Assembly (NCBI GenBank): GCA_947165025.1
Contig: CAMUYQ010000002.1
Location: forward strand, 372,001 to 436,000
Direction of reading: 5' to 3'
Origin: an uncultured Lachnospiraceae bacterium
GTDB taxonomy: Bacteria; Bacillota; Clostridia; Lachnospirales; Lachnospiraceae
DNA length: 64,000 nt
Below the pieces are notes generated by a model, which saw only the letters and a list, made by a program, of their open reading frames with translations, made no database searches and had not been told where the DNA came from. Within the stretch, counting starts at the first letter, position 1. Every line of letters starts with the position of its first letter. This document shows positions 33,597 through 41,512 of the stretch, in pieces. Position numbers and translations under genes: made by a program.

Positions 33597-33848
33597 ATGG
33601 CAACCGTAACAGTTTATGAAGATACAGTAAGTTTACTCAAAACACTTGATCCCAATCAGCTTAATGCAGTTCATTCCATCATTGTTCAACTGGCCAATAA
33701 AAATGATGGATGGAGCAGCCCGTTAGGTATAACAACGGAAAAACAGCTTTGGGATCATATTGATCATTCACTTGAACAGGCAAAAGCCGGCAAGGGACGT
33801 GACGCAGATGAGGTTATTGATGATCTGATGCGGGAGTATGCTAAATGA
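33597..33848 (+). CDS. Type II antitoxin of a ParE/RelE pair
   Basis: 83 residues, MATVTVYEDTVSLLKTLDPNQLNAVHSII..., with a hydrophobic N-terminal strand and an acidic C-terminal helix (DADEVIDDLMREYAK), the usual antitoxin layout in which the C-terminal tail wraps the toxin. It overlaps the toxin gene as ATGA (33845-33848). Such antitoxins usually repress their own promoter; no clear palindrome was found near 33559. The family assignment rests mainly on the partner. Confidence 0.7.
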   Translation: MATVTVYEDTVSLLKTLDPNQLNAVHSIIVQLANKNDGWSSPLGITTEKQLWDHIDHSLEQAKAGKGRDADEVIDDLMREYAK

Positions 33849-34165
33849 AAACATACAGGGTTATCATAACTCCCGATGCTGAGAATGATTTGAAATCTTA
33901 TCTTTCATATCTTCGTGATGTTAAGAAGAATCCTCAGGCTGTGAAGAGTGTTCTGGAGGACTTTCGAGACACTAAAAATGAATTAAAATCTGTGGCTCAC
34001 AGTTTACCGGAGCCTGATAGTGAGAAACTGAAGGAAAGAGGATTAAAACGAATAAACTTCAAGAAACATAACTACTTCCTGCTTTTTTATATTGCCCCCG
34101 TGGATACCGTTTATGTTACGGCTGTATTTCACGGACTTGAAAACTTTGAAGAAAAATTGAGATAG
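33845..34165 (+). CDS. ParE/RelE-superfamily toxin
   Basis: 106 residues with the ParE/RelE fold pattern: N-terminal strand TYRVIITPDAENDLKSYLSYLRD, a helical hairpin, the basic strand GLKRINFKKHNYFLLFYIAPVDTVYVTAVFHG and a C-terminal helix. The 'Y.l.Y......v.V..v.H' pattern is the family hallmark. RelE-like members cut mRNA on ribosomes, ParE members poison gyrase; the sequence does not decide. Coupled to the upstream antitoxin and closed by a terminator. Confidence 0.8.
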   Translation: MKTYRVIITPDAENDLKSYLSYLRDVKKNPQAVKSVLEDFRDTKNELKSVAHSLPEPDSEKLKERGLKRINFKKHNYFLLFYIAPVDTVYVTAVFHGLENFEEKLR

Positions 34166-34176
34166 ATAGTAAAAAA

Positions 34177-34206
34177 GATCACCTGCCATTGGCAGGTGGT
34201 CTTTTG
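34177..34206. terminator. Terminator after the toxin gene, likely bidirectional
   Basis: Eleven-pair stem GATCACCTGCC / GGCAGGTGGTC (one G-U), loop ATT, T-run on the right and A-run on the left; it lies between convergent genes ending at 34165 (+) and 34257 (-). Confidence 0.85.
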
Positions 34207-34256
34207 ATTTATGAGTCTGTCGTTTGTTACCTATGTCTGGCAGATATATGATAAAC

Positions 34257-34526
34257 TCAGCACACTGACTGAGGATTTGCACGAAGGCGAAGTACTGTTG
34301 CTACATCAACCTCCTGTGCGTTGTATGATTCGGGTCCGAATGATTTTCCGTACTGGCAGGCTTCGGACTCAACGGGGAACATCCCGAGGAGTGCTCCTGT
34401 ATTGTTATCAACTACTTCCCAAGGACATGAGGGATTGTATTCGGGAAGTCCGTATGCATCTACTACCATTCCACCTGTTACAACCTTAAGTTCTTCTTCG
34501 ATTTCGCTCTCTCTGATGTTCTTCAT
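34257..34526 (-). CDS. Small secreted peptide precursor with double-glycine leader
   Basis: 89 residues. ATG 34526 is the start because GGAGG lies eight bases upstream; an ATG at 34541 would overlap that ribosome binding site. The leader is MKNIRESEIEEELKVVTGG, matching the 'ELxxVxGG' type cut by peptidase-containing ABC exporters. The remaining 70 residues (acidic, four Cys, WEVVDNNTG...LG motif, basic C-terminus LRLRANP) are not a known bacteriocin to me. No exporter, immunity gene or modifying enzyme lies next to it. It shares a direct-repeat promoter with the surface protein at 13769. Confidence 0.6.
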   Translation of the reverse strand: MKNIRESEIEEELKVVTGGMVVDAYGLPEYNPSCPWEVVDNNTGALLGMFPVESEACQYGKSFGPESYNAQEVDVATVLRLRANPQSVC

Positions 34527-34588
34527 ATCAATTACCTCCATTCCCTGAGCTGTTGTAACAGCTCTTTTCTTTTTCTTTTTCTGAACTT

Positions 34589-34622
34589 GTTATACAACAT
34601 TATCTGTCACAGAAGTGTCACA
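34589..34622 (-). promoter_or_regulatory. Direct-repeat response-regulator box and -10 element of the peptide gene
   Basis: On the minus strand: TGTGACA (34622-34616), four bases CTTC, TGTGACA (34611-34605), ten bases, TATAAC (34594-34589). It matches the element at 13693-13726 in repeat sequence, linker (one change), following GAT and -10 distance. Resembles WalR/VicR or Pho boxes. Lying between divergent genes, it could also affect the GNAT gene. Confidence 0.6.
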
Positions 34623-34725
34623 ATTCTGTATTGAGTTGCAAATGTATTTTGGTTATTATCATAATGATATCCGGGAAGAAGCCTAAATGAGGAGACAGTT
34701 CGCTGTTTTGATGACAATATAGAAG

Positions 34726-35256
34726 ATGACAGAGATAAGAAAGTGTACAAAAGAAGATATAGTCGCAACAGGAGCCTTTTATGACAGGGTGGTAGAGTAT
34801 CTGGATGCTCATATCAACTACCCCAAGTGGGTATATAAGGGCTACCCTTCCGAGCCATACGCATCATTCATGACAGATGAGGGGGTCCAGTATATCTGCC
34901 TTGAAAATGAAAGGATAGTCGGTGCATTTGTTCTTAACACGGATCCTGAGGCGGACTATAAAAAGGGGGACTGGAGCGCGAATCTCTCTGACGGAGAGTA
35001 CATGGTCATTCATGCACTGGCCGTTGATCCTGATTGTCAGGGGAGCGGTATTGGAAAAGAGATACTGAATTACTGTATTAATATGGCAAAACAAAGCGGT
35101 TTTAAGGCGATAAGGCTTGATATTGTTCCGGACAACATTCCGGCACAGCGCCTGTATGAGGGTTTTGGATTCAGGTGTGCAGGAGAGGCAGATGTTAGGC
35201 CGGAAGTAAAACATATCCCTTTATTTCGTTTATACGAGCTCAACTTTGATGAGTGA
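34726..35256 (+). CDS. GNAT-family N-acetyltransferase
   Basis: 176 residues. Acetyl-CoA binding motif A is clear: VIHALAVDPDCQGSGIGKEILNYCI (Q/R-x-x-G-x-G/A form) near residues 88-112, followed by motif B AIRLDIVPDNIPAQRLYEGFGF. Substrate could be a small amine or protein N-terminus. The ribosome binding site is weak. A poor promoter, TTGCAA-18-CATAAT (34636-34665), lies upstream. Cytoplasmic. Confidence 0.88.
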   Translation: MTEIRKCTKEDIVATGAFYDRVVEYLDAHINYPKWVYKGYPSEPYASFMTDEGVQYICLENERIVGAFVLNTDPEADYKKGDWSANLSDGEYMVIHALAVDPDCQGSGIGKEILNYCINMAKQSGFKAIRLDIVPDNIPAQRLYEGFGFRCAGEADVRPEVKHIPLFRLYELNFDE

Positions 35257-35422
35257 GATGATTCTTTCATATATCGGGGACCCAATGCTGATAGTACCGG
35301 ATTTAAGAAGATGATATTTTAAGTTTTTTCGAAAGATGTCATATCTTTAATCACTACTTTAACATTTGTTTCTATTTATGGATGAATTATGAGTGATTCC
35401 GGAGAACTTTAGAAAGGATAAG

Positions 35423-36556
35423 ATGATGAAAATAGTAGTACTCATGGATTCATTTAAAGGAAGTCTTTCATCCGAAGAGGCCGGAAATGCTGTTAAAGCG
35501 GGTATCATTGCGTCCGGGACAGATGCAGATGTGTCGGTTTTTCGGTTTGCGGATGGCGGCGAGGGAACACTTGAGGCGTTTCTTGCGGCAGATAAGGGAA
35601 GCAGGAGAGTTTCAGTGCCTGTATCCGATCCGATCGGAAGAGTGACCGACGCATGTTACGGGGTATTATCCGATGATACAGTTGTCTTGGAGATCGCCCA
35701 GGCAGCGGGTCTTTATCTTTTATCAGAGGATGAACGAGATCCTATGCATACGACAACAAAGGGTGTAGGACAGTTGTTGCGGCACGCTATAAACAGCGGA
35801 TACAGACGCTTTATTGTTGCTCTGGGCGGCAGCTCGACAAATGACTGCGGTTTGGGGATGTTGAAAGAACTGGGGCTTATTGTAGCAGATGATAAAGGAA
35901 AGCCTGTCGAGGATGGCGCGGCAGGTCTGTCAAAGGCTGTATCGATTGATGACAGGGAGCTTTTGCCACAGATTGCAGAATGTGAGATCACCATCGCATG
36001 TGATGTTGAAAATCCTTTAAGCGGACCGAATGGAGCCAGCGTTGTATTTGCACCTCAAAAGGGCGCCACTTCGGAAGAAGTCAAAGAGATGGATGAGTGG
36101 ATGAGGCATTTTTCGGATGTGGTAAAAGAACGGTATCCGAATGCAGATGCGGATGCAAAAGGAGCCGGTGCAGCGGGCGGCCTGGGATATGCCTTTCGGA
36201 CTTTTTTCAATGCAAAGATGAAGCCCGGAGCAAACACCCTTATTGAGAAGACAGATATTGAAAAAAGGATCGCAGAATCAGACCTTGTGATCACGGGAGA
36301 AGGGCGCATGGATGCCCAGACAGCTATGGGAAAAGCTCCGGCACGTATAGCTCAGCTTGCCAAGCGATATAATAAGCCTGTAATAGCCATAGCCGGATGT
36401 GCCGGGGATGGATATGAAAAATGCAAAGAGATCGGCATTGATGAGATCTATTTTGCAACACCCGACGACATGGAATTAAGTGAAGCCATGAAAAGAGATG
36501 TTGCCGGTTCAAACATAGAACGCACAGTATACAGGATAATGAGAAATGATATCTAA
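35423..36556 (+). CDS. glxK: Glycerate kinase (GlxK/GarK type)
   Basis: About 377 residues. AAAGGAT (35412-35418) supports ATG 35423 or 35426, giving MMKIVVLMDSFKGSLSSEEAGNAV, the family's N-terminus. Other marks: DGGEGTLEAFL near residue 50, VALGGSSTNDCGLGML near 133, DVENPLSGPNGAS near 196 and TGEGRMDAQTAMGKAP near 290. The family phosphorylates D-glycerate to 2-phosphoglycerate (some members 3-phosphoglycerate). It overlaps the HAD gene by 11 nt. Cytoplasmic. Confidence 0.93.
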   Translation: MMKIVVLMDSFKGSLSSEEAGNAVKAGIIASGTDADVSVFRFADGGEGTLEAFLAADKGSRRVSVPVSDPIGRVTDACYGVLSDDTVVLEIAQAAGLYLLSEDERDPMHTTTKGVGQLLRHAINSGYRRFIVALGGSSTNDCGLGMLKELGLIVADDKGKPVEDGAAGLSKAVSIDDRELLPQIAECEITIACDVENPLSGPNGASVVFAPQKGATSEEVKEMDEWMRHFSDVVKERYPNADADAKGAGAAGGLGYAFRTFFNAKMKPGANTLIEKTDIEKRIAESDLVITGEGRMDAQTAMGKAPARIAQLAKRYNKPVIAIAGCAGDGYEKCKEIGIDEIYFATPDDMELSEAMKRDVAGSNIERTVYRIMRNDI

Positions 36557-37148
36557 GAAGAATCTGATATTTGACGTTGGCGGGGTGCTGATCGGATACC
36601 GTTGGAAAGAGATGTTGATGGATGATTTCGGGCTGTCGGACGAAAAATCCGAGGAGATCGGCACAAAGATATTCGATGATCCCATATGGAGTGATTTTGA
36701 CAGGGGTAATGTCCCGATCGACAGTCTTGTTAAACATTATTGTGATCTATACCCTGCGGATGAAGGCATTATTCGCCGATTTTTTTACGGATACGACAGG
36801 ATGGCAACGGATCGTGAAGCTGTATGGGAAAAGATGGAAGAGCTTAAGAAAAAGGGCTATAACATCTACATTCTCTCAAATTATTCAGAATATCTCTTCA
36901 AAAAGCATACGGATCTGCTGCCTTTTCGAAACATTCTTGACGGCGGTATAGTCTCATACCAGACGGGAACTATAAAGCCCGAGGTTGAGATATATACAAC
37001 GCTTCTTGAAAAATATGATCTTGAGCCGGCAGAGTGCATCTTTTTTGACGATATTGAAGCTAACGTTGAGGCCGCCAGAGGCATTGGTATAGAAAGCTTT
37101 CTTATCGACTCGGAAGAGACACTCCTTAATGAGCTTGCCCGCCTGTAG
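36546..37148 (+). CDS. HAD-superfamily hydrolase, subfamily IA
   Basis: 200 residues. Motif I reads DVGGVLI (residues 10-16): the first Asp nucleophile is present, while the usual second Asp is Gly, as in the haloacid-dehalogenase-like 'DvGGVL' branch (YihX group). Motif II LSNYSE near 118, motif III Lys in GTIKPE near 139 and motif IV FFDDIEANV near 160 are present. Members of this branch hydrolyse small sugar phosphates or nucleotides. Overlaps the glycerate kinase gene, so coupled expression is likely. Confidence 0.85.
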   Translation: MISKKNLIFDVGGVLIGYRWKEMLMDDFGLSDEKSEEIGTKIFDDPIWSDFDRGNVPIDSLVKHYCDLYPADEGIIRRFFYGYDRMATDREAVWEKMEELKKKGYNIYILSNYSEYLFKKHTDLLPFRNILDGGIVSYQTGTIKPEVEIYTTLLEKYDLEPAECIFFDDIEANVEAARGIGIESFLIDSEETLLNELARL

Positions 37149-37173
37149 ATTTAGTGATATCAGAGGAGATAAT

Positions 37174-38373
37174 ATGCCACAGATAAGCGACAGAGTACAA
37201 ACATTTACGGATTCCGTGATACGACGGATGACGAGGATAAGCAACAAGTATGGAGCCATCAATCTTTCGCAGGGCTTTCCTGATTTTGATCCCCCCAAGG
37301 CGTTAACGGATGCACTTATAGAGGCGGCAAAGAAAGGTCCTCATCAATATTCCATCACATTTGGTGCTTCGAATTTCAGACAGGCGCTTGCCAAGAAGCA
37401 GGGCAGGGCGATAGGAAGGGACATAGATCCCGAAACAGAGATAGTTGTTACCTGTGGCGGAACCGAAGCGATGATGTGCGCCATGATGACCATATGTAAT
37501 CCGGGAGATAAGGTCATGGTATTCTCCCCGTTTTATGAGAATTACGGGGCCGATGCGATCCTTTCCGGAGCGGATCCCATATATATCCCGCTTGTACCCC
37601 CGGAGTATGATTTTGACATATCGCTTGTGGAAAATGGGTTTAAAGAAGGGGCAAAAGCAATTATTGTTTGCAATCCCTCCAATCCGTGCGGCAAGGTGTT
37701 TTCAAGGGATGAACTGACGGCAATCGGCGAACTTGCGGTCAAGTATGATGCATATGTAGTAACGGATGAGGTTTATGAGCATCTTGTGTATGCTCCATAT
37801 AAGCACACGTATATGTCTGCTCTTCCCGGGATGTTCGATCATACGATCACCTGCAATTCGCTTTCGAAGACGTTTTCGATAACCGGATGGAGACTCGGAT
37901 ATATCATTGGACCGGCGGCATTTATTGAATCAGCAAGGAAAGTTCATGATTTTCTTACGGTAGGGGCTGCGGCACCGCTTCAGGAAGCGGCAACGGCGGG
38001 GCTTCTTCTGAGCGATGATTATTATGAGAGCCTGAACCGGCTGTACACAAAAAAAAGAGACCATATGCTGGAGGGTCTTGACAGGATAGGGCTCAAACAT
38101 AACGTTCCCCAGGGAACATACTTTATTATGATCGATATTCAGGAGTTTCTTGATAAGCCGCAGTTTGCGGGATGGTCGGACCTTGAGTTCTGCGAATGGA
38201 TGATAAAAGAGATAGGGGTTGCCGCCGTTCCGGGATCGAGCTTTTTTGCGGAGGATATAAACAGGTATATCAGGATACATTTCGCAAGAGGCGAGGAGGT
38301 ACTGGACGAGGCGTTAAAACGGTTGGAAAAGCTTGCTTCTTTACGGGCTGTTCCAACCTCTGATAAGGTTTAG
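37174..38373 (+). CDS. PLP-dependent class I/II aminotransferase
   Basis: About 399 residues. ATG 37174 follows AGAGGAGA with normal spacing; a start at 37129 would overlap the HAD gene. Fold-type I marks are seen: NLSQGFPDFDPP near the N-terminus, TCGGTEAMMCAM near residue 94, NPSNPCGKVF near 170 and the PLP lysine in SLSKTFSITGWRLGYI near 232. Overall similar to aspartate/methionine (YbdL-like) or kynurenine-type aminotransferases; donor and acceptor are not decidable. Its last 33 nt overlap the convergent gene on the minus strand. Confidence 0.92.
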   Translation: MPQISDRVQTFTDSVIRRMTRISNKYGAINLSQGFPDFDPPKALTDALIEAAKKGPHQYSITFGASNFRQALAKKQGRAIGRDIDPETEIVVTCGGTEAMMCAMMTICNPGDKVMVFSPFYENYGADAILSGADPIYIPLVPPEYDFDISLVENGFKEGAKAIIVCNPSNPCGKVFSRDELTAIGELAVKYDAYVVTDEVYEHLVYAPYKHTYMSALPGMFDHTITCNSLSKTFSITGWRLGYIIGPAAFIESARKVHDFLTVGAAAPLQEAATAGLLLSDDYYESLNRLYTKKRDHMLEGLDRIGLKHNVPQGTYFIMIDIQEFLDKPQFAGWSDLEFCEWMIKEIGVAAVPGSSFFAEDINRYIRIHFARGEEVLDEALKRLEKLASLRAVPTSDKV

Positions 38374-39435
38374 CAGAGTATCTCTTGCATCGGGAACATC
38401 TTCACAGTATATGCTCGCTCCGGGAACTACGTTTGCACCGGGACAGAGCGCTTCGATCTCGGAGATGGTTTTCCCGTATCCGCTGCTTCCCTGTGAAATG
38501 ATAAGATATATCGTTTTACCGTTAAAATCATTCTGCTCAAGAAATGTCGCTACAGGCATTGGTATGGAGTCCCACCACAGCGGATAAATAAGAATAATTG
38601 AATCGTGATCCGAAACGTCGATCGGATCGATCTTTGGCCGCGCCTGTGCACGAAGCTCGTCGCCTGCCACGGAGATGGTCCTGTTATATGATGAAGGATA
38701 TTTCTCTTCGGTAAGAGTGATGGCAACAGGATCACAGCCTATTATATCTCCCGCCATATCTGCAAGGAGCTGATTGCTTCCCATAAGTTCTCCGTCGGAA
38801 ATAAGCAGCGAAGCACCGGATACAGCATCAATATCCGGATCAAAGTCTGTGTTTCCGACTCTTGTAAAGTAGACAACAAGCGGCTTTTGACCTTTCCAAT
38901 CCACCTTATCTCCGTAAACCGTATCCGCAAAATCAGCTGTGACCTTTTTCAGATGTCTGTTCATGTAAGGAACGGCAAACAGCCCGATCGTAACGGAGGC
39001 GATACAGGCCAGAACCGTCAGCGATACGGCCAAACGTTTTCTTTTCGAATGCCATATGCCGTGCATGCATCCGTGGATAACTGCAAGTGTAAGGGCAGCA
39101 GTTGCCATATATCTGTGAAAATCACTGCTCCCGAGAATTGTGAACCATGGGAAGAGAAATCGTGATACTCCCATACTGCTTATCATCAGTACAACAGACG
39201 TCAGCAACAGTAGCATCGTCACGATGTTAAAGAATAATCGGGAACGGTTCACATTTTTTCGGAAAGCTGTTTTGAACCACCATCTCTTGATGAACAGGTG
39301 AACGATAAGGCAGATAAAGAATGCTATCCCTATGACCTCGTGAACGTTGTTTGTCGTAAAAACGTACAACATCTGTGTGAGCATAAGGACATACATGATG
39401 ATATCAACAATTATTTCGATCCGCTTCTTTGTCAT
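38341..39435 (-). CDS. Membrane DUF4405-like domain fused to a flavodoxin domain
   Basis: 364 residues. The N-terminal half has five hydrophobic helices with His residues at helix ends (NNVHEVIGIAFFICLIVHLFIKRWW, DFHRYMATAALTLAVIHGCMHG), as in the DUF4405/ferric-reductase-like cytochrome b group that can bind haem. The C-terminal half (about 185-364) is flavodoxin-like: LVVYFTRVGNTD, SIILIYPLWWDSIPMPVATFL and LIISQGSSGYG match the flavodoxin_4 group. A single chain could pass electrons between flavin and membrane haem. Its 3' end overlaps the aminotransferase gene by 33 nt. Confidence 0.75.
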   Translation of the reverse strand: MTKKRIEIIVDIIMYVLMLTQMLYVFTTNNVHEVIGIAFFICLIVHLFIKRWWFKTAFRKNVNRSRLFFNIVTMLLLLTSVVLMISSMGVSRFLFPWFTILGSSDFHRYMATAALTLAVIHGCMHGIWHSKRKRLAVSLTVLACIASVTIGLFAVPYMNRHLKKVTADFADTVYGDKVDWKGQKPLVVYFTRVGNTDFDPDIDAVSGASLLISDGELMGSNQLLADMAGDIIGCDPVAITLTEEKYPSSYNRTISVAGDELRAQARPKIDPIDVSDHDSIILIYPLWWDSIPMPVATFLEQNDFNGKTIYLIISQGSSGYGKTISEIEALCPGANVVPGASIYCEDVPDARDTLLNLIRGWNSP

Positions 39436-39447
39436 ATTTTTCCTTTT

Positions 39448-39864
39448 TTATTTTGCATCGGGGGACCAGGAGGGCTGGATGTCTTCGATCTGGAGGATGC
39501 CGGTTGTACGGGCGGCTATCTGGAATTTGTCCTCGTAGACTATCTCGCCGGGGGTGTTCGTATATACCACGAAGTAAGGGTGATGGTATTTTTCAAGAAG
39601 CCACATGGCAGGACGGATCATTCTGAGCATTTCGTCGGAATTCTCGGTCTTGAACCAGCAGACCACGGACTCCTGATTTTTGCATGGTGTAGGCCACGGA
39701 AGATTGTATGAGAACCAGTCGTCGATCTCACGGAAAAGGTCGGCATCCTCCTGTTCCATTACATCCTGTTGGACGAGCTGCCAGCACATGCTGAAGATCC
39801 CTTTTGCATACATGGTATTTTTTGCCAGTTCATTACCCTGTATACGTACATATTTAAAATCCAT
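39448..39864 (-). CDS. Conserved hypothetical protein, 138 residues
   Basis: ATG 39864 is used because AAGGAG lies about nine bases upstream. The product starts MDFKYVRIQGNELAKNTMYAKGIF and has many aromatic residues (DDWFSYNLPWPTPC, SWSP). No signal peptide or membrane segment is visible. I do not recognise a domain. It ends 12 nt before the start of the flavodoxin-fusion gene, so the two may share a transcript, and is divergent from the HD-kinase fusion. Confidence 0.65.
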   Translation of the reverse strand: MDFKYVRIQGNELAKNTMYAKGIFSMCWQLVQQDVMEQEDADLFREIDDWFSYNLPWPTPCKNQESVVCWFKTENSDEMLRMIRPAMWLLEKYHHPYFVVYTNTPGEIVYEDKFQIAARTTGILQIEDIQPSWSPDAK

Positions 39865-39883
39865 CACAATCTCCTTATGATTT

Positions 39884-39891
39884 GCTATAAT
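39884..39891 (+). promoter_or_regulatory. Extended -10 promoter of the HD-kinase gene
   Basis: TG-C-TATAAT (39883/4-39891), with ATCACA (39863-39868) 17 bp upstream as a partial -35; the latter overlaps the start codon of the divergent gene. Confidence 0.5.
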
Positions 39892-39923
39892 ACATATTAT
39901 ATCATACAAAGGGGTAACATCTT

Positions 39924-41402
39924 ATGATGAAAATGCTTGAAGAAGCGATAATATACGCAACGATCATGCATCAGGGAAAGGTCAGGAAGTTCAACAACAT
40001 TCCCTATATCCTTCATCCGATCGAGGTGGCTCAGATACTGTCTACGATGACACATGATGAAGAGGTGATCACGGCAGGTATACTGCATGATATCGTCGAA
40101 GATACAGACGGTACGCTTGAGGAGATAGAGAAACGGTTCGGAAAGAGAGTCGCCGCCATTGTTTCATCGGACTCCGAAAAAAAGTACGAGGGAATGGACA
40201 GGAGCGCGACATGGACAAAGCGTAAGGAAGAGTCGATCCGGAAACTGAAGAACACCGATGATATCGGAGTAAAAATGCTGTGGCTCGCCGATAAGCTTTC
40301 CAACCTGCGTTCGCTTGCGGGGATATATTCCGAAAGGGGCGAAGAAGTCTGGAAGAACCTCAACCAGCACGATCCTAATATGCACTGCTGGTACTATCGC
40401 AGTATCGCCGAGGCACTTGAACTTGACCTTAACAAGACCGGTGCGTTCAAGGAACTGATCAAGCACATCAACTTTATCTGGCCGGGAACATTTGACTCGG
40501 AAAAGGCCAGATACAAAAAGTACAAAGAGGTATCAGTTGAAGGCTGCAAGGTCATCGGACACGGTGCAAAAGGTAAGGTATACAGATATGATGATGAGCT
40601 TGTCATAAAGGTATACAATGCGAAGAATACATACGGAGATGTCGAACGTGAGATAGCTCTTAGCCGCAAGGCCTTTATCCTGGGCATCCCGACAGCGATC
40701 TCATTCGGTATAGTGTCTGTCGGACAGCAGTATGGCGCGATGTATGAACTGGTTGATTCCGAGACGATATCCAAGCATATATCGATGAATCCCGGTCAGG
40801 TTGATATGTATGCGAAGATGATGGCAGATCTTGCCACAACGATACACGGGATAGAAGCGACCGGAGACAGTGATTTTCCTGATGTCAGGGACAGGCTCAG
40901 AAGCTATGTGGAAGGCGGCCTGGCGCACATGGACGATGCATTGTCTCAAAAGTGCCTGAAGCTTATAGATTCGATACCGGACACAGATACACTCGTGCAC
41001 GGTGATTTTCACACGGGGAACGTGTTCCTGCAGGGCGGAGAGCCGCTTCTCATCGATATGGACAGGATATCAAGGGGCCATCCGATCGCGGAGATCAGCG
41101 ATCTGTATTACTTCTATGTTGTGCTTGGGGAAGATGATCCCACCGTTATCGAAAACTTCATGGGATTTCCGATAGGGACGGCGAACAGGTTCTTCGACAC
41201 TCTCCTGAAGAATTATCTTGAGACCGAAGATGAGGGACGTCTGAATGAAGTTAAGGAGAAAGCTTCGCTTCTCTGCTATATCCGCATGGTCAACAAGCTT
41301 TACAAGAAAGGTGAACCTCAGGGAGAGAAAAAGGCAGCAGCCGACCGGTACGCTGAGAAGATCAGACAGTTGATAGATAAGATCGAGACGCTGGCGTTCT
41401 GA
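39924..41402 (+). CDS. Alarmone-hydrolase-like HD domain fused to an APH-type phosphotransferase
   Basis: 492 residues behind AGGGG. The N-terminal domain (1-180) has the metal and substrate residues of SpoT/Mesh1-type (p)ppGpp hydrolases: H31 (YILHPIEVA), H55-D56 and E59-D60 (GILHDIVEDT), D123 and N127 (LADKLSNLRSL). No RelA synthetase domain is present. The C-terminal domain has a Gly-rich loop IGHGAKGKVYRY (about 212-223), an ATP-type Lys in LVIKVY, the catalytic HGDFHTGNVF (H359, D361, N366) and metal Asp378 in LIDMDR, as in aminoglycoside/choline kinases. Function unknown; it may act on nucleotides and a small hydroxylated compound or protein. Confidence 0.8.
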   Translation: MMKMLEEAIIYATIMHQGKVRKFNNIPYILHPIEVAQILSTMTHDEEVITAGILHDIVEDTDGTLEEIEKRFGKRVAAIVSSDSEKKYEGMDRSATWTKRKEESIRKLKNTDDIGVKMLWLADKLSNLRSLAGIYSERGEEVWKNLNQHDPNMHCWYYRSIAEALELDLNKTGAFKELIKHINFIWPGTFDSEKARYKKYKEVSVEGCKVIGHGAKGKVYRYDDELVIKVYNAKNTYGDVEREIALSRKAFILGIPTAISFGIVSVGQQYGAMYELVDSETISKHISMNPGQVDMYAKMMADLATTIHGIEATGDSDFPDVRDRLRSYVEGGLAHMDDALSQKCLKLIDSIPDTDTLVHGDFHTGNVFLQGGEPLLIDMDRISRGHPIAEISDLYYFYVVLGEDDPTVIENFMGFPIGTANRFFDTLLKNYLETEDEGRLNEVKEKASLLCYIRMVNKLYKKGEPQGEKKAAADRYAEKIRQLIDKIETLAF

Positions 41403-41454
41403 AAGGGGACACGGATCTAAAACGATTAAGTAAAAATCATTATATTGTAGTTTT

Positions 41455-41486
41455 GCCCGCAGATGCAGTATCTGCGGGCTTTTTTC
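41455..41486 (+). terminator. Rho-independent terminator
   Basis: Perfect ten-pair stem GCCCGCAGAT / ATCTGCGGGC with loop GCAGT and seven T. Confidence 0.88.
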
Positions 41487-41512
41487 ATGCACGGGGATGA
41501 TACATTAAAAAA

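Noticed and set aside
30588..34600. Duplicated tRNA-Trp 3' end as an attachment site flanking the accessory block
   Set aside because: I searched by eye for a second TTCGATT...CATCCCC copy to the right and saw none; there is also no integrase gene.
34604..34621. Pho box (CTGTCAC-N4-GTGTCAC) for the GNAT gene on the plus strand
   Set aside because: No TATAAT lies at the right distance on the plus strand, whereas on the minus strand the element has a -10 at ten bases exactly as at 13693; control of the GNAT gene remains only possible.
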